Shown piece by piece: positions 39,479 through 50,715 of a stretch of DNA of 64,000 bases. A program made the position numbers and the translations under genes. Below the pieces are notes generated by a model. That model ran no database searches and was not told where the DNA came from. It saw only the letters and a program-made list of their open reading frames with translations. Every line of letters begins with the position of its first letter. The stretch's first letter is position 1. Where the stretch lies: the NCBI RefSeq assembly GCF_038592985.1, contig NZ_CP151951.1:3773001-3837000 (forward strand). Reading direction: 5' to 3'. This stretch comes from Paenibacillus sp. FSL R10-2782 (GTDB lineage: Bacteria; Bacillota; Bacilli; Paenibacillales; Paenibacillaceae).

Positions 39479-39490
39479 GGAATCGTTTTC
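39479..39490. promoter_or_regulatory. LacI/CcpA-like operator near the LacI gene start
   Basis: GGAATCGTTTTC, a LacI-family style palindrome with central CG, similar to the site at 39724-39735. A minus-strand -10 TATAAT lies at about 39518-39523. Confidence 0.5.
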
Positions 39491-39793
39491 TGACTTTAAA
39501 AAACAAAGTATATTGATATTATACCATAGAATGAGTATCTAAAAATTGAAGTAGTTTTCTCCTCATCGCCGCTTCACTAAAAAAAATTATAAAATCTCTT
39601 TATTCAAAGCGATAAGCCAAATATAGCACTGTAGTAACAAGTGATTATATTCACACAAAAATCAAGTGCTTTTTGTATGAATTTGGTTTGACAATGTGTA
39701 AAAATTGTGACATATTATTTTTCGGAAACGTTTCCTAATTCATTCGCTTTTATAGCAATTACAGATCATATATTCGTCAAGGAGATGACAGAC
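39491..39793. other. divergent regulatory region LacI gene/bdhA
   Basis: About 330 bp between the two start codons with no gene; it holds the promoters and the two palindromes listed separately. AT-rich. Confidence 0.6.
39688..39735 (+). promoter_or_regulatory. bdhA promoter with palindromic operator
   Basis: -35 TTGACA (39688-39693), 17-bp spacer, -10 CATATT (39711-39716). GGAAACGTTTCC (39724-39735), a perfect 12-bp palindrome, falls at about +1 to +12. It fits both a CcpA cre and a LacI-family operator; the divergent LacI protein is the likelier partner because its own gene carries a similar site. Confidence 0.65.
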
Positions 39794-40846
39794 ATGCAAG
39801 CATTGAGATGGCATGGAGTAAAAGATTTACGTTTGGAAAACATTGAGCAGCCCGCCGCTCTGGCAGGAAAAGTAAAAATCAAAGTAGAATGGTGTGGCAT
39901 TTGCGGAAGTGATCTTCATGAATATGTAGCAGGACCTATTTTCATTCCTCAAGATGCTACTCATCCTTTGACTGGAGAAAAAGCACCGATCGTAATGGGA
40001 CATGAATTCTCTGGACAAGTCGTCGAAATCGGCGAAGGTGTAACCAAGATCCAGGTTGGCGACCGTGTTGTCGTAGAGCCGGTTTTTGCGTGTGGAAAAT
40101 GTAATGCATGTAAACAGGGCAGCTATAATCTGTGCGATAAAATGGGCTTCCTCGGTCTCGCAGGCGGCGGCGGTGGATTTTCTGAATATGTCGCAGCTGA
40201 TGAGCATATGGTACACAAAATTCCAGAAAGCGTATCTTTCGAGCAAGGCGCTTTGGTAGAGCCTTCGGCTGTTGCTTTGTATGCTGTTCGTCAAAGCCAG
40301 CTGAAAGTCGGCGACAAAGCCGTAGTATTTGGCGCTGGTCCTATCGGATTGCTGGTTATTGAAGCTTTGAAGGCTTCTGGAGCATCTGAGATTTATGCAG
40401 TAGAGCTTTCCGAGGAACGTAAAGCTAAAGCTGAAGAGCTGGGTGCTATCGTGATTGATCCTAAGACATATGATGTTGTGCAAGAGCTGCACAAACGGAC
40501 TCACGGCGGCGTAGATGTAGCCTATGAAGTCACTGGAGTTCCTCCTGTGCTGACTCAAGCTATTGAATCCACTAAAATCAGCGGACAAATCATGATCGTC
40601 AGCATTTTTGAAAAAGAAGCTCCGATCAAACCGAATAATATTGTCATGAAGGAACGCAATATGACCGGCATTATCGGCTACCGTGATGTATTCCCGGCTG
40701 TCATCAGCTTGATGGAAAAAGGATATTTCCCTGCTGACAAACTCGTTACCAAACGTATTAAGCTCGAAGAAGTGATTGAGCAAGGTTTTGAAGGTCTGCT
40801 GAAAGAAAAAAATCAGGTAAAAATCCTGGTATCTCCAAAAGCCTAA
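39794..40846 (+). CDS. bdhA: (R,R)-butanediol dehydrogenase, zinc-dependent MDR family
   Basis: 350 residues from ATG 39794 with AAGGAG 9 nt upstream. Catalytic zinc ligands Cys37 and His70-Glu71; structural zinc Cys100, 103, 106, 114; Rossmann motif GAGPIG at 180-185. The sequence type (WCGICGSDLHEYVAGPIFIP) is that of Gram-positive butanediol/acetoin dehydrogenases. It interconverts acetoin and R,R-2,3-butanediol with NADH, a main fermentation end-step in P. polymyxa. Codon use is more biased than its neighbours, consistent with high expression. Confidence 0.92.
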   Translation: MQALRWHGVKDLRLENIEQPAALAGKVKIKVEWCGICGSDLHEYVAGPIFIPQDATHPLTGEKAPIVMGHEFSGQVVEIGEGVTKIQVGDRVVVEPVFACGKCNACKQGSYNLCDKMGFLGLAGGGGGFSEYVAADEHMVHKIPESVSFEQGALVEPSAVALYAVRQSQLKVGDKAVVFGAGPIGLLVIEALKASGASEIYAVELSEERKAKAEELGAIVIDPKTYDVVQELHKRTHGGVDVAYEVTGVPPVLTQAIESTKISGQIMIVSIFEKEAPIKPNNIVMKERNMTGIIGYRDVFPAVISLMEKGYFPADKLVTKRIKLEEVIEQGFEGLLKEKNQVKILVSPKA

Positions 40847-40863
40847 TTTAGAATGAAAAATCA

Positions 40864-40891
40864 GATGTCTGCCATATGCAGGCATCTTTTA
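40864..40891 (+). terminator. bdhA terminator
   Basis: GATGTCTGC-CATAT-GCAGGCATC followed by TTTTA, 18 bp after the stop. Confidence 0.85.
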
Positions 40892-41045
40892 TTATAGAAT
40901 CGGACAGCAAGTCAAGAGTACATATCATCTTCTACTATGTCTACCATGAGACAAAAATTCCTGCTCGAAATAAGGCGAATAAACGATTTCCATGGTACAA
41001 TTTGTATAAATATAATGATTTTGAAATACATAGGGGGTAGACAGC

Positions 41046-42317
41046 ATGAGTGGTTCAAAAATGGTATTAAGTACAGGAGCTAATGCACCTTTGGGTTCAG
41101 AAGAAATAGTGAGGGTAAAAATTACATGGGAGCATGCGCCAGCCGAGCTGGATGTTAGCTGTTTTATGGTAGGCCAAGATAGTAAAGTCGCTTCGGATGA
41201 CTATTTCATTTTTTACAATCAACCAGCAGATCCGCACAGCCATATACGTTTAGAGCGCCCCAATAACAAAACCGCTGAATTCACTGTAGCCTTAACGGCT
41301 TTGCAAGGAACTGGAGTTGATAAATGTGTATTTGCCGCCACTCTGGATGGTCCAGGTACTTTTGCCGATGTGATTGGCTGCACATTGACCGTTCAGGGAA
41401 GGCAGGTACATATCGCCTATAGCATTACCGAGGCCAGCAAAGAAACGTCACTCGTATTCGCTGAAATATACCGCCATACGTCAGGCTTCAAGCTTCGCGC
41501 AGTTGGGCGTGGCTTCAACGGAGGCCTGAAACCGCTTGCCGAGGCTCATGGCGTCACCGTGGAAGAAGAGGAGCCGTCAGCAGCACCGACGAATACTGTG
41601 AATGCCAAAGCGGAGGCAAATGCTTCCCTTCCCGGTAGCGGAAAAATCAATTTACTTAAGCAGAGTGTGCAAATTTCATTGAAAAAGAAACAGATAGACC
41701 ATGAAAAAGCACGAGTAGCGGTTGTATTAGACGCTTCTGGTTCCATGGGGAAGCTGTACTCACTGGGAACCGTGCAAAAAGCCTTCGAACGTGTGTTGGC
41801 TGTAGCCGCCTGCATGGATGATGATGGTGAAATGGACGTATGGTTTTTTGCAGACAAAGCCCAACGCGCTCCAAGCGTCACGGAACGAGATTACGAGAAT
41901 TACGTAAAACGAACTTTCCCAGAACCTGGATATGGGAAAATAGGATTAGGTAACAATGAGCCTGAAGTGATGACGGATATCATTTTAAAATATACAGAAG
42001 AAGTACCTAATGAAACAATCCCAACCTACATTATCTTTTTCAGTGATGGCGGCGTGTATGAAACGAAAAAAATATCAAAGTTGCTGATCAAGTACTCGAA
42101 AACTCCGATTTTCTGGCAATTCGTCGGACTCGGTAATGCCGATTATGGAGTCCTTCAAAAGTTGGATAATCTGCGCGGTCGCGTAGTGGATAATGCAGAT
42201 TTTTTTGCCTTGGATGACATCGACTCCGTGACAGACGCAGAATTGTACGACCGTCTGCTAAACGAATTTCCTGGTTGGCTTAAGCAAGTGCGGGCCAAAG
42301 GAATATTGCGGAGCTAA
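41046..42317 (+). CDS. TerD-domain plus vWA protein (TerF-like)
   Basis: 423 residues. N-terminal TerD-like domain (about 1-175, with YFIFYNQ and AEIYRH). A short Glu/Ala linker leads to a vWA domain from about 215 with MIDAS VVLDASGSMG and FFSDGG. GGGGG precedes the ATG. Such TerF/TerY-like proteins belong to tellurite and stress-response complexes, but no other ter gene is close, so this one is an orphan. Cytoplasmic; function unclear. Confidence 0.85.
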   Translation: MSGSKMVLSTGANAPLGSEEIVRVKITWEHAPAELDVSCFMVGQDSKVASDDYFIFYNQPADPHSHIRLERPNNKTAEFTVALTALQGTGVDKCVFAATLDGPGTFADVIGCTLTVQGRQVHIAYSITEASKETSLVFAEIYRHTSGFKLRAVGRGFNGGLKPLAEAHGVTVEEEEPSAAPTNTVNAKAEANASLPGSGKINLLKQSVQISLKKKQIDHEKARVAVVLDASGSMGKLYSLGTVQKAFERVLAVAACMDDDGEMDVWFFADKAQRAPSVTERDYENYVKRTFPEPGYGKIGLGNNEPEVMTDIILKYTEEVPNETIPTYIIFFSDGGVYETKKISKLLIKYSKTPIFWQFVGLGNADYGVLQKLDNLRGRVVDNADFFALDDIDSVTDAELYDRLLNEFPGWLKQVRAKGILRS

Positions 42318-42624
42318 TCCTTCACCACCATGCGATACCCCTGCATGGTCACTTATATATCCGCTGAGAGTAGCAATAAAAGGCAGAATGACCACTGATA
42401 GAGCAATCGTCAGCGCCATTATTCTGCCTCTTAACTGCTCTTCTACACATTTCTCTTCAGTATCCCCCCCCCATTTTTGTCATAGTAGAATAATATAAGG
42501 TTAATTCCTTGCCAAATCCTATTTCTTTCATTTCCTAATTGGATATTTTCATGTAGTATAAACCTAATTGAAGCAACCCTGTTTGGGCTTGCTGAAGATC
42601 GACTTGATGAAGGAGGATTTCGGA
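42318..42624. other. intergenic region with faint permease remnant
   Basis: On the minus strand about 42320-42446 reads EEQLRGRIMALTIALSVVIL ... ATLSGYISD, similar to the end of an MFS transporter loop and helix, then loses similarity inside the TerF-like gene. A C-run (eight C at 42465) lies nearby. No complete gene is seen. Confidence 0.3.
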
Positions 42625-43968
42625 TTGAAATCAAATGAAGCCACTTTGCACAAAAAGCTGCTCCCTAGGCATATTACCTTTATGGCTATGGGTGGAGTTA
42701 TCGGGACCGGTATTTTTAAAGGAAGTACCGAAACGATCAGCTTGGCGGGGCCTGGAGTTATTTTATCCTATGTCTTCGCGGGACTTCTGCTCTTGGTCGT
42801 CATGGGCGCGATCGCCGAGATGGCTACCGTCTATCCCAACATGAATATGAAGGATTTTATTCGCAAAGCTTTTGGAGAACGGCTTTCCTTCATCATCGGC
42901 TGGTTGTATTGCTTCATGTGGCTGGCCGTCTGCATCATTGAGGTTATCGCAGCGGGAAGCTTCCTCCAATACTGGTTACCGGGTGTTCCCTTATGGGTAC
43001 TCAGTTTAGCAAGTGCGGCCTTCATTATTGTGGTCAACATGCTAAGTGTCGGTGGTTTCGGGGAACTGGAATTTTGGCTTGCAGGTATTAAAATTGCCAT
43101 GATTATCATCTTTATTGCATTGGGCGGCTGTATCCTGTTCGGCATCATCCCAACTGAAACTCCGCCTTATCTGAGCAATTACTTACAGCATGGCGGATTT
43201 CTCCCCAATGGCTGGCTGGCTATTTTCTCAGCGCTGCTGGTGGTTACCTTTTCCTACGGAGGCTCTGAGCTGATTGGCCTGACGTTAACAGAAACAGAGA
43301 ATCCAGAAAAGGTACTTCCAAAGGTGGTTAAAAACTTTATTTTTCGCGTTGTGTTGTTCTATACGCTGCCGATTCTCATCATTTGCGGCTTGATTCCCTG
43401 GAATCAACTGGATGCGAATACCAGCCCGTTCGTACAGGTGCTATCTTCGGCAGGACTTCAAGGCTCGGCCCATGTCATGAACTTCATTTTGATTACCGCC
43501 GTACTGTCTGCCGCCAATTCGGGGATTTATGGGGCTACACGTATGCTGCATTCGCTGGCAGTCAATGGGGAAGGTCCTAAATCGCTTGCCCGCGTATCCT
43601 CGAATGGGGTTCCGGTGAATAGTCTCAAATTGTGCGCCGTGATCCTGGTTGTCGGTTCGATGGTTGCTTATATCGCTCAGGACGGACTGTTCCGTATTCT
43701 GATGGCAGTACCGGGCTTTGTCGTTTTGCTCGTCTGGAGCTGTATTTGCCTGTCCCAGTTGAAGCTGCGCAAATCTTATCCGGTGGAGCCAAGCTTCAAA
43801 ATATGGGGATTTCCTTATATCACAGCGATAACAGTCGGATGCCTGTGGGTGATTGCGTTCCTGTTCTTGCTTGATCCGCAAAATCGGATCAGTATCAGCG
43901 TATGCGTGGCTTTCATGGCGTTCCTGATCATTTGGTCTTTGGTGAAGTTCCGGGGAAAGCAGGCATAA
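42625..43968 (+). CDS. amino acid permease (APC superfamily)
   Basis: 447 residues from a TTG start at 42625 with AAGGAGG 8 nt upstream; an upstream ATG frame lacks one. TM1 has the APC signature GGVIGTGIFKGS. About twelve hydrophobic segments, with FSYGGSELIGLTLTETENPEK typical of the lysine/GABA/proline permease group (AAT family). Sodium- or proton-driven import of an amino acid. VanZ-RDD gene follows 7 bp later, probably co-transcribed. Confidence 0.9.
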   Translation: MKSNEATLHKKLLPRHITFMAMGGVIGTGIFKGSTETISLAGPGVILSYVFAGLLLLVVMGAIAEMATVYPNMNMKDFIRKAFGERLSFIIGWLYCFMWLAVCIIEVIAAGSFLQYWLPGVPLWVLSLASAAFIIVVNMLSVGGFGELEFWLAGIKIAMIIIFIALGGCILFGIIPTETPPYLSNYLQHGGFLPNGWLAIFSALLVVTFSYGGSELIGLTLTETENPEKVLPKVVKNFIFRVVLFYTLPILIICGLIPWNQLDANTSPFVQVLSSAGLQGSAHVMNFILITAVLSAANSGIYGATRMLHSLAVNGEGPKSLARVSSNGVPVNSLKLCAVILVVGSMVAYIAQDGLFRILMAVPGFVVLLVWSCICLSQLKLRKSYPVEPSFKIWGFPYITAITVGCLWVIAFLFLLDPQNRISISVCVAFMAFLIIWSLVKFRGKQA

Positions 43969-43975
43969 ACAGCTC

Positions 43976-45118
43976 ATGATTCAAACGTATTTGTTTCCTG
44001 TTTCTTATGCCTTTCTTGCCTTTCCTTTTGCCGCGTTGCTGTTTACGCTGCCTTTTCTAATCGTACAATACCGCAGGCATGGTTATATCCATAAAATGAG
44101 GGCATTGCTACTTTACCTGTTGCTTTTATACTTGATGAACGCCTTCTTTTTGGTGATTCTACCGCTTCCGGCATCGCGTCATAATACGGCGTTAACCGGA
44201 GGCGCATTGCAGCTCATGCCCTTGCAGTTCATTCACGACATTATCAGGGAGACATCCGTCTCTCCCTCCCAACCCTCCAGCTATCTGCATTTGCTGAAGG
44301 AACGCGCTTTTCTCCAGGTCGTTTTTAACGTTCTTATGACTGTGCCTTTCGGTATGTTCTTACGTTATTATTTCCGTGCGCGGTGGGGATGGTGTCTGAT
44401 TCTGTCCTTTGGCCTTTCCCTCTTCTTTGAGGTGACACAGCTAACAGGACTGTACGGATTTTTTGACCACGCGTATCGTGTGTTTGATGTGGACGATCTG
44501 ATGGCAAATACATTGGGCGGCATGCTGGGCTTTCTTTTGGGCGAGTGGTTTTCGCGTTTCCTCCCGCGTCTGGAGCATCTGGACAAGCATTTGGACATCA
44601 CAACCAAGCGGGTATCCTATACCAGACGGGGCGTAGCCTTTTTCGTCGATTCCATTATCTGGACAGGTCTGCTCGGTGTTATGGAATACCTCCGTGTGCC
44701 CGTCGCCTTCTGGGTATCCAGTGGAGTATACTTCATGCTGATACCTTACCTGACGAATGGACGAACCCCAGGTAAATGGCTGGTGCGGATACATCTTGCG
44801 GGGGCAGGAAAACGTATTTCCCTGTGGGAGCTGCTAAAGCGCTACAGCCTCTTGTACTGGTTGTATTTTGGCATTAATTACGTACTGGGTGGACCCGTAC
44901 TTTGGCCTCAAGTCCCTCCATGGGCGAGTGTTCTGATCAGCCTGATGCTGTTGGTCATCAACGGATGGTTCTTTTTTCATCTGGTTATACGCCTGTTCAG
45001 AAAGGGGCCGTTATTTTATGAGGAGCTTAGCCATACTACCCACCGAATTACATGGCCCAATCGACTTCGCCCCCCTCAGTCTGACACCACTGACCCTACT
45101 GATGGGTCGGAAAGTTAA
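43976..45118 (+). CDS. VanZ-domain and RDD-domain membrane protein
   Basis: 380 residues. The first ~190 residues match VanZ-like proteins (NVLMTVPFGMFLRYYFR, LFFEVTQLTGLYG, FDVDDLMANTLGGMLG). Residues ~210-340 form an RDD domain (RRGVAFFVDSIIW, TNGRTPGKWLVRI). VanZ is linked to teicoplanin resistance in enterococci; the fused form is frequent in Paenibacilli and its role is not established. The tail is hydrophilic. Confidence 0.85.
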   Translation: MIQTYLFPVSYAFLAFPFAALLFTLPFLIVQYRRHGYIHKMRALLLYLLLLYLMNAFFLVILPLPASRHNTALTGGALQLMPLQFIHDIIRETSVSPSQPSSYLHLLKERAFLQVVFNVLMTVPFGMFLRYYFRARWGWCLILSFGLSLFFEVTQLTGLYGFFDHAYRVFDVDDLMANTLGGMLGFLLGEWFSRFLPRLEHLDKHLDITTKRVSYTRRGVAFFVDSIIWTGLLGVMEYLRVPVAFWVSSGVYFMLIPYLTNGRTPGKWLVRIHLAGAGKRISLWELLKRYSLLYWLYFGINYVLGGPVLWPQVPPWASVLISLMLLVINGWFFFHLVIRLFRKGPLFYEELSHTTHRITWPNRLRPPQSDTTDPTDGSES

Positions 45119-45143
45119 ATTTTATTGCACCCAAGCAGCACAA

Positions 45144-45187
45144 AAACAGGCGAAGCAAAGGATTGTTCCTTTGTTCGCCTGTTTTTT
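45144..45187. terminator. strong bidirectional terminator
   Basis: AAACAGGCGAA / TTCGCCTGTTT outer stem and CAAAGGA / TCCTTTG inner stem, T-runs on both sides. It serves the plus-strand VanZ gene and the minus-strand nitroreductase. Confidence 0.9.
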
Positions 45188-45219
45188 CTATATTGCGTAT
45201 AGATGATAACTCGTTTCTT

Positions 45220-45873
45220 TTATTTCCACTGTGCAACTTGGTCAATCGGCAGACGAGTGGATGGATGGCCTTCATTGATACCTTTACCCATGGAAATGAG
45301 CATGACCGGTACATAACGATCTTTTTCAAGACCAAAGGCTTCAGCGATTCTGCTCTTGTCATAGCCACCGATTGCATTGGTGTCATAACCGTGAGCGCGT
45401 GCTACCAGCATGAGCTGCATGGATACCAGACCACCGTCGATCAGAACGGTTTCTTTGTTTATAACAGGATCAAGCGCTGCAAAATGGGCTGCCACTTTCT
45501 CCTGCTGCATTTCTTTAATATCTTTTGGCATATAGCCCAATTCTACAGCTTCTCCGAAAATTTGCTCGAAATTATCAAAGTTGTTCAAATCTCCGAACAC
45601 GGCAATCACTGCCGAAGATGTCTCGACTTGGCGTTGATTAAAGCTGGCGAGCGGTGCCAAGGTTGCTTTACCTTCCGGGCTGTCAATCACAAGAAAGCGC
45701 CAAGGTTGCAGGTTAATGGACGATGGAGCGCGTGTCGCTTCAGTCAAAATCTCTGTCATTTCTTCGCGGCTAATTTTTACGGACGGATCGTATACTTTTA
45801 CAGAACGTCGGCCCAATGCAATTTCTTTAAAATCATTTGTTTTGACAATATTGGATGTGTTCGTATTACTCAT
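45220..45873 (-). CDS. nitroreductase-family oxidoreductase
   Basis: 217 residues. FMN-binding motifs RRSVKVYDPS, EATRAPSSINLQPWRF and GGYDKSRIAEAFGL. NAD(P)H-dependent reduction of nitro compounds or quinones is expected for the family; the physiological substrate is unknown. GGGAGAG precedes the ATG. Confidence 0.9.
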   Translation of the reverse strand: MSNTNTSNIVKTNDFKEIALGRRSVKVYDPSVKISREEMTEILTEATRAPSSINLQPWRFLVIDSPEGKATLAPLASFNQRQVETSSAVIAVFGDLNNFDNFEQIFGEAVELGYMPKDIKEMQQEKVAAHFAALDPVINKETVLIDGGLVSMQLMLVARAHGYDTNAIGGYDKSRIAEAFGLEKDRYVPVMLISMGKGINEGHPSTRLPIDQVAQWK

Positions 45874-46090
45874 TCAAATCTCTCCCACTATAAATTAATA
45901 TTTTCTCATGTTTTCTCACTCGTTCTTCGGTTTTCAGCCATTGACATATCGAGCACTGGAGAAGTCATGTAAGGATGTCATTATTTTCTGGAAGAGCCGG
46001 TGGCAGGAATAGAGGTTGGGACATTTTTCCCAATCTATGGATCAACTTCTATGATCGAACCTGGGATATCCACTCCTGACTCTTGACGGC

Positions 46091-46315
46091 TTACCCTCCC
46101 ATGTCACGCGGGGTCTTTGCCCTTATGAAAATGGTAAAGTATTGGTGCAGTGCCTTAAACTCCGCATTCTTCGCCACCATGGGCATCACGGCCCGAAACA
46201 GTAGCGCTTTTAGCCTTGCGCGTCCTCGTTTGGTTATACTGGATTTTCCTTTTTTCTTCCCCGAGCTGTTCTCTTTGAGATTCAGTCCGGCCAGCCGTAT
46301 AGTCTTCTTCTGACA
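46091..46315 (-). mobile_element. IS110-family transposase C-terminal remnant
   Basis: Minus strand reads IRLAGLNLKENSSGKKKGKS followed by RGRARLKALLFRAVMPMVAK and EFKALHQYFT, then diverges to a stop at 46091. This is the C-terminal Transposase_20 part of IS110 elements. The DEDD catalytic half is missing, so it is inactive. Confidence 0.75.
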
Positions 46316-46498
46316 TTAGCGATCAGATAATAATTTTCCTCCGAAACCAATGTTTTCACTTTCGCTTTCCTTAATCAAAACAATAAAAGCCGACTCGGGT
46401 ACATTCATTATGGTTGAAGCTGATGTGGTAAGTTCAGTGACCAACGATCTTTTTTGTTCTTTATTTAATTTGCCTGCTTCAATAGTAATTACTGGCAT
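46316..46498 (-). CDS. 4-oxalocrotonate tautomerase-like protein
   Basis: 60 residues, the short tautomerase fold. Pro2 (MPVITIEAGKL) is the catalytic base after Met removal. The family acts on enol/keto substrates. It follows a MarR gene by 44 bp on the same strand and may be its target. The IS110 remnant ends right at its stop. Confidence 0.85.
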   Translation of the reverse strand: MPVITIEAGKLNKEQKRSLVTELTTSASTIMNVPESAFIVLIKESESENIGFGGKLLSDR

Positions 46499-46542
46499 GT
46501 AAATTCCTCCTTGTTTCCCCTATGGGTATAATGTAATTGGGG

Positions 46543-47040
46543 TCAGTCCATATCGGACATATGACCATTCATAACTTGCAGCATATCGGCTAGCTGGTGC
46601 CGCTGGGTCTCGTCGAAGCTTTGGAGCAGCCGATCCACAAACTGTGAGCGTTCCTGTTTAAAAGTAACAATGCGCTCCCGCCCATAATCGGTCAGGCTAA
46701 CCAGCGTAACTCTGTTGTCCTCCGGCTTGGTTCGTCGTGTGACCATCGCTATCGCTTCAAGCTGCTTCAAATGGCGGGTTACGGCTGCACCGTCGATGCC
46801 AACCTCTTTTTGCAGCAAGGTCTGGCTGATCTCATCCACCTGATACAACTTGCACAACAGCTGTAATCTGGATGCGCTGATTCCTGCACAACGCTCAAAC
46901 TTGGAGCTAATCTGCTTGTTCAACAGCAACAGCGCTTCAAAAATATAGTCAGCCTCGGGTGATGTTTGGGTGATAGCAATCTCTCCTCCCTTAAGCCAGG
47001 TCACTGGGCATGACAATTCAACCTTTGATCCATCAATCAT
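46543..47040 (-). CDS. MarR-family transcriptional regulator
   Basis: About 165 residues; ATG 47040 is chosen, though AAGGAGG lies oddly far upstream (about 22 nt), so the start is uncertain (47082 is the longest form). Winged helix ISQTLLQKEVGIDGAAVTRHL and wing RRTKPEDNRVTLVSLTDYG. Probably regulates the tautomerase gene downstream and itself. Confidence 0.85.
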   Translation of the reverse strand: MIDGSKVELSCPVTWLKGGEIAITQTSPEADYIFEALLLLNKQISSKFERCAGISASRLQLLCKLYQVDEISQTLLQKEVGIDGAAVTRHLKQLEAIAMVTRRTKPEDNRVTLVSLTDYGRERIVTFKQERSQFVDRLLQSFDETQRHQLADMLQVMNGHMSDMD

Positions 47041-47112
47041 TGAGCTATCAAGTAATATACATCCTCCTTGAAAATAAATCAAGTCCCTGTGAAAAATAAA
47101 GTGACTCTTATC

Positions 47113-47150
47113 AAATAAAAGCTGAGCAACCCCGCAAGGGACTACTCAGC
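47113..47150 (-). terminator. gdhA terminator
   Basis: GCTGAGTAGTCCC ... GGGGTTGCTCAGC on the minus strand followed by TTTTATTT. It lies about 125 bp after the gdhA stop. Confidence 0.75.
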
Positions 47151-47277
47151 TTCTTCTTATATAACTTACTTATGTGATAGCTCATACAACACTCATACGA
47201 TAGCAGATCAGGAGAGCCATACAGACAACGCTGTACAGGTTTTCTTGCCCTCTCCAGCCTGTTTGTAGTATCCCCGG

Positions 47278-49016
<1,739 letters not shown>

Positions 49017-49052
49017 TTAAAAAGAAGGCTACACACGGAGCATAGCCTTCTT
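49017..49052 (-). terminator. thrC terminator
   Basis: AAGAAGGCTA / TAGCCTTCTT perfect 10-bp stem with an 11-nt loop, then a T-run on the minus strand. Confidence 0.88.
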
Positions 49053-49105
49053 GGGGTTCAATCGTATCATGATGTCCTGGCACCCGTTCTTAGCGTGATT
49101 GTCTT

Positions 49106-50497
49106 CTATACATAGAAGGCTTCAAGCTGACGCACAATTTCCGCCTCGTCATGCTCTACCACCTGCTGGTGCTGCGATTTAGAGAACAATTGCTCAATCT
49201 GCACCGGGAACTCCTGCTTAATGTCCACCAGACGGATCGCTTCATCGAATTTGGCAGGGTGCGCTGTTGCAAAGGTCACACATACTTCTCCATCGCCATT
49301 ATACTCTTCATACGCGGCGATACCGCAAGCCGTATGCGGGTCCAGCAAATAGTCATATTCGGCTTTGTATTTGCTAATCAGTTCCAGACACTTTTCATTC
49401 GAAGCGCCAAGGGCTTCAAAATCCTGCTGTACCCGTTTCAAAGCCTCTGCACTGATCACAATCCGTCCCTCGGTTTTGAGAGTGTTCATGTATTCAGATA
49501 CCTTCGCTGCATCTTCTCCAAGGAAGTAGTACAGATATCTTTCGAAATTGCTCGCCACCTGAATGTCCATGGAAGGACTATACGTGCTTTTGAAGCCGCC
49601 TGGTTTGTATTCACCTGTCTTCACGAAGCGCTCCAAAATATTATTTTCATTCGTCGCAATGATCAGCTTATGAATCGGCAAGCCCATTTTCTTCGCAAGA
49701 AAGCCGGAAAAGATGTTGCCAAAGTTACCAGATGGCACGCTGATATTAATCTTCTTCGTACCCGCAGTCTCCTGTGCCCGGAAATAAGCATAGAAGTAAT
49801 ATACAGTTTGCGCCAAAATACGCACAAAGTTAATCGAGTTAATCGCCCGCAGATGATGCTTGCCTTTGAAATCCAGATCGGCAAACAGGTCCTTAATGAC
49901 CTTCTGACAATCGTCAAAGTTCCCTTTTACGGACAGGTTCAGTACATTTTTATCGTCAACGGTCGTCATTTGCAGCTCTTGTACCTTGCTCACCTTTTGG
50001 TGTGGGTGCAAAATACAGATTTTAATGCCTTCCTTGCCACGCACGCCCTGAATCGCTGCCGCCCCGGTATCGCCCGAGGTCGCACCCAAAATATGAATGA
50101 TCTCATTCTGCTTCTTGGACACGTAGGAATAAAATTCACCCATAAATTGCAGCGCCACATCCTTGAACGCAAACGTCGGTCCGTGGAACAGCTCCAAAAT
50201 ATAGAGGGAATCGTTGATCTTCTTCACTGGCGTGACTTCCGGGTGACGGAAGCTCGCATAACTGCGCTCCACCAGTCCCTCCAAATCTTCACGAGGAATT
50301 TCATCATTGATATACAGCGCAAAAACTTCCAGCAGCAGCTCTCTGTAGTTCAATGTAGCCCATTGCTCCAGCGTAGCTGCCGACACGGTCGGAATCTGCT
50401 CCGGTACCATCAGACCCCCATCGTCAGCTAACCCCATGAGCACGGTATCAATAAATCCCTTGGCTTCTACTCGACCTCTAGTGCTTATATATCTCAT
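49106..50497 (-). CDS. thrC: threonine synthase
   Basis: 463 residues from ATG 50497 (MRYISTRGRVEAKGF) with GGGGG 6 nt upstream; upstream ATGs are too close to it. PLP lysine in LFHGPTFAFKDVALQ and phosphate loop PSGNFGNIFSG. It is the longer type-2-like synthase (about 460 residues). It converts O-phosphohomoserine to threonine. No other thr gene adjoins. Confidence 0.93.
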   Translation of the reverse strand: MRYISTRGRVEAKGFIDTVLMGLADDGGLMVPEQIPTVSAATLEQWATLNYRELLLEVFALYINDEIPREDLEGLVERSYASFRHPEVTPVKKINDSLYILELFHGPTFAFKDVALQFMGEFYSYVSKKQNEIIHILGATSGDTGAAAIQGVRGKEGIKICILHPHQKVSKVQELQMTTVDDKNVLNLSVKGNFDDCQKVIKDLFADLDFKGKHHLRAINSINFVRILAQTVYYFYAYFRAQETAGTKKINISVPSGNFGNIFSGFLAKKMGLPIHKLIIATNENNILERFVKTGEYKPGGFKSTYSPSMDIQVASNFERYLYYFLGEDAAKVSEYMNTLKTEGRIVISAEALKRVQQDFEALGASNEKCLELISKYKAEYDYLLDPHTACGIAAYEEYNGDGEVCVTFATAHPAKFDEAIRLVDIKQEFPVQIEQLFSKSQHQQVVEHDEAEIVRQLEAFYV

Positions 50498-50715
50498 ATC
50501 CATCCCCCAATAAAAATTCAATTCGAAAACCTATTTTCGAATATATTATTGTCTATAATACCCTGTCGCGGTGCTGTAACCAAGCCTTTTTTTCATATTT
50601 TAAATACTTTCTCCTACTTTACCATACCCCGATGCATCAGGCATCTGTAATACGCAGGCAAATCGAACGTCAGAATCAGACAGTGAGTCTGGAAAGGAGC
50701 CGGCTGCTCCCGTAA

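Noticed and set aside
39827..40885. 352-codon open frame opposite bdhA
   Set aside because: Shadow of a strongly biased coding sequence; no family features, while bdhA shows all zinc ligands.
49151..50431. 426-codon plus-strand open frame opposite thrC
   Set aside because: Antisense shadow; thrC has its PLP lysine and phosphate loop on the minus strand.
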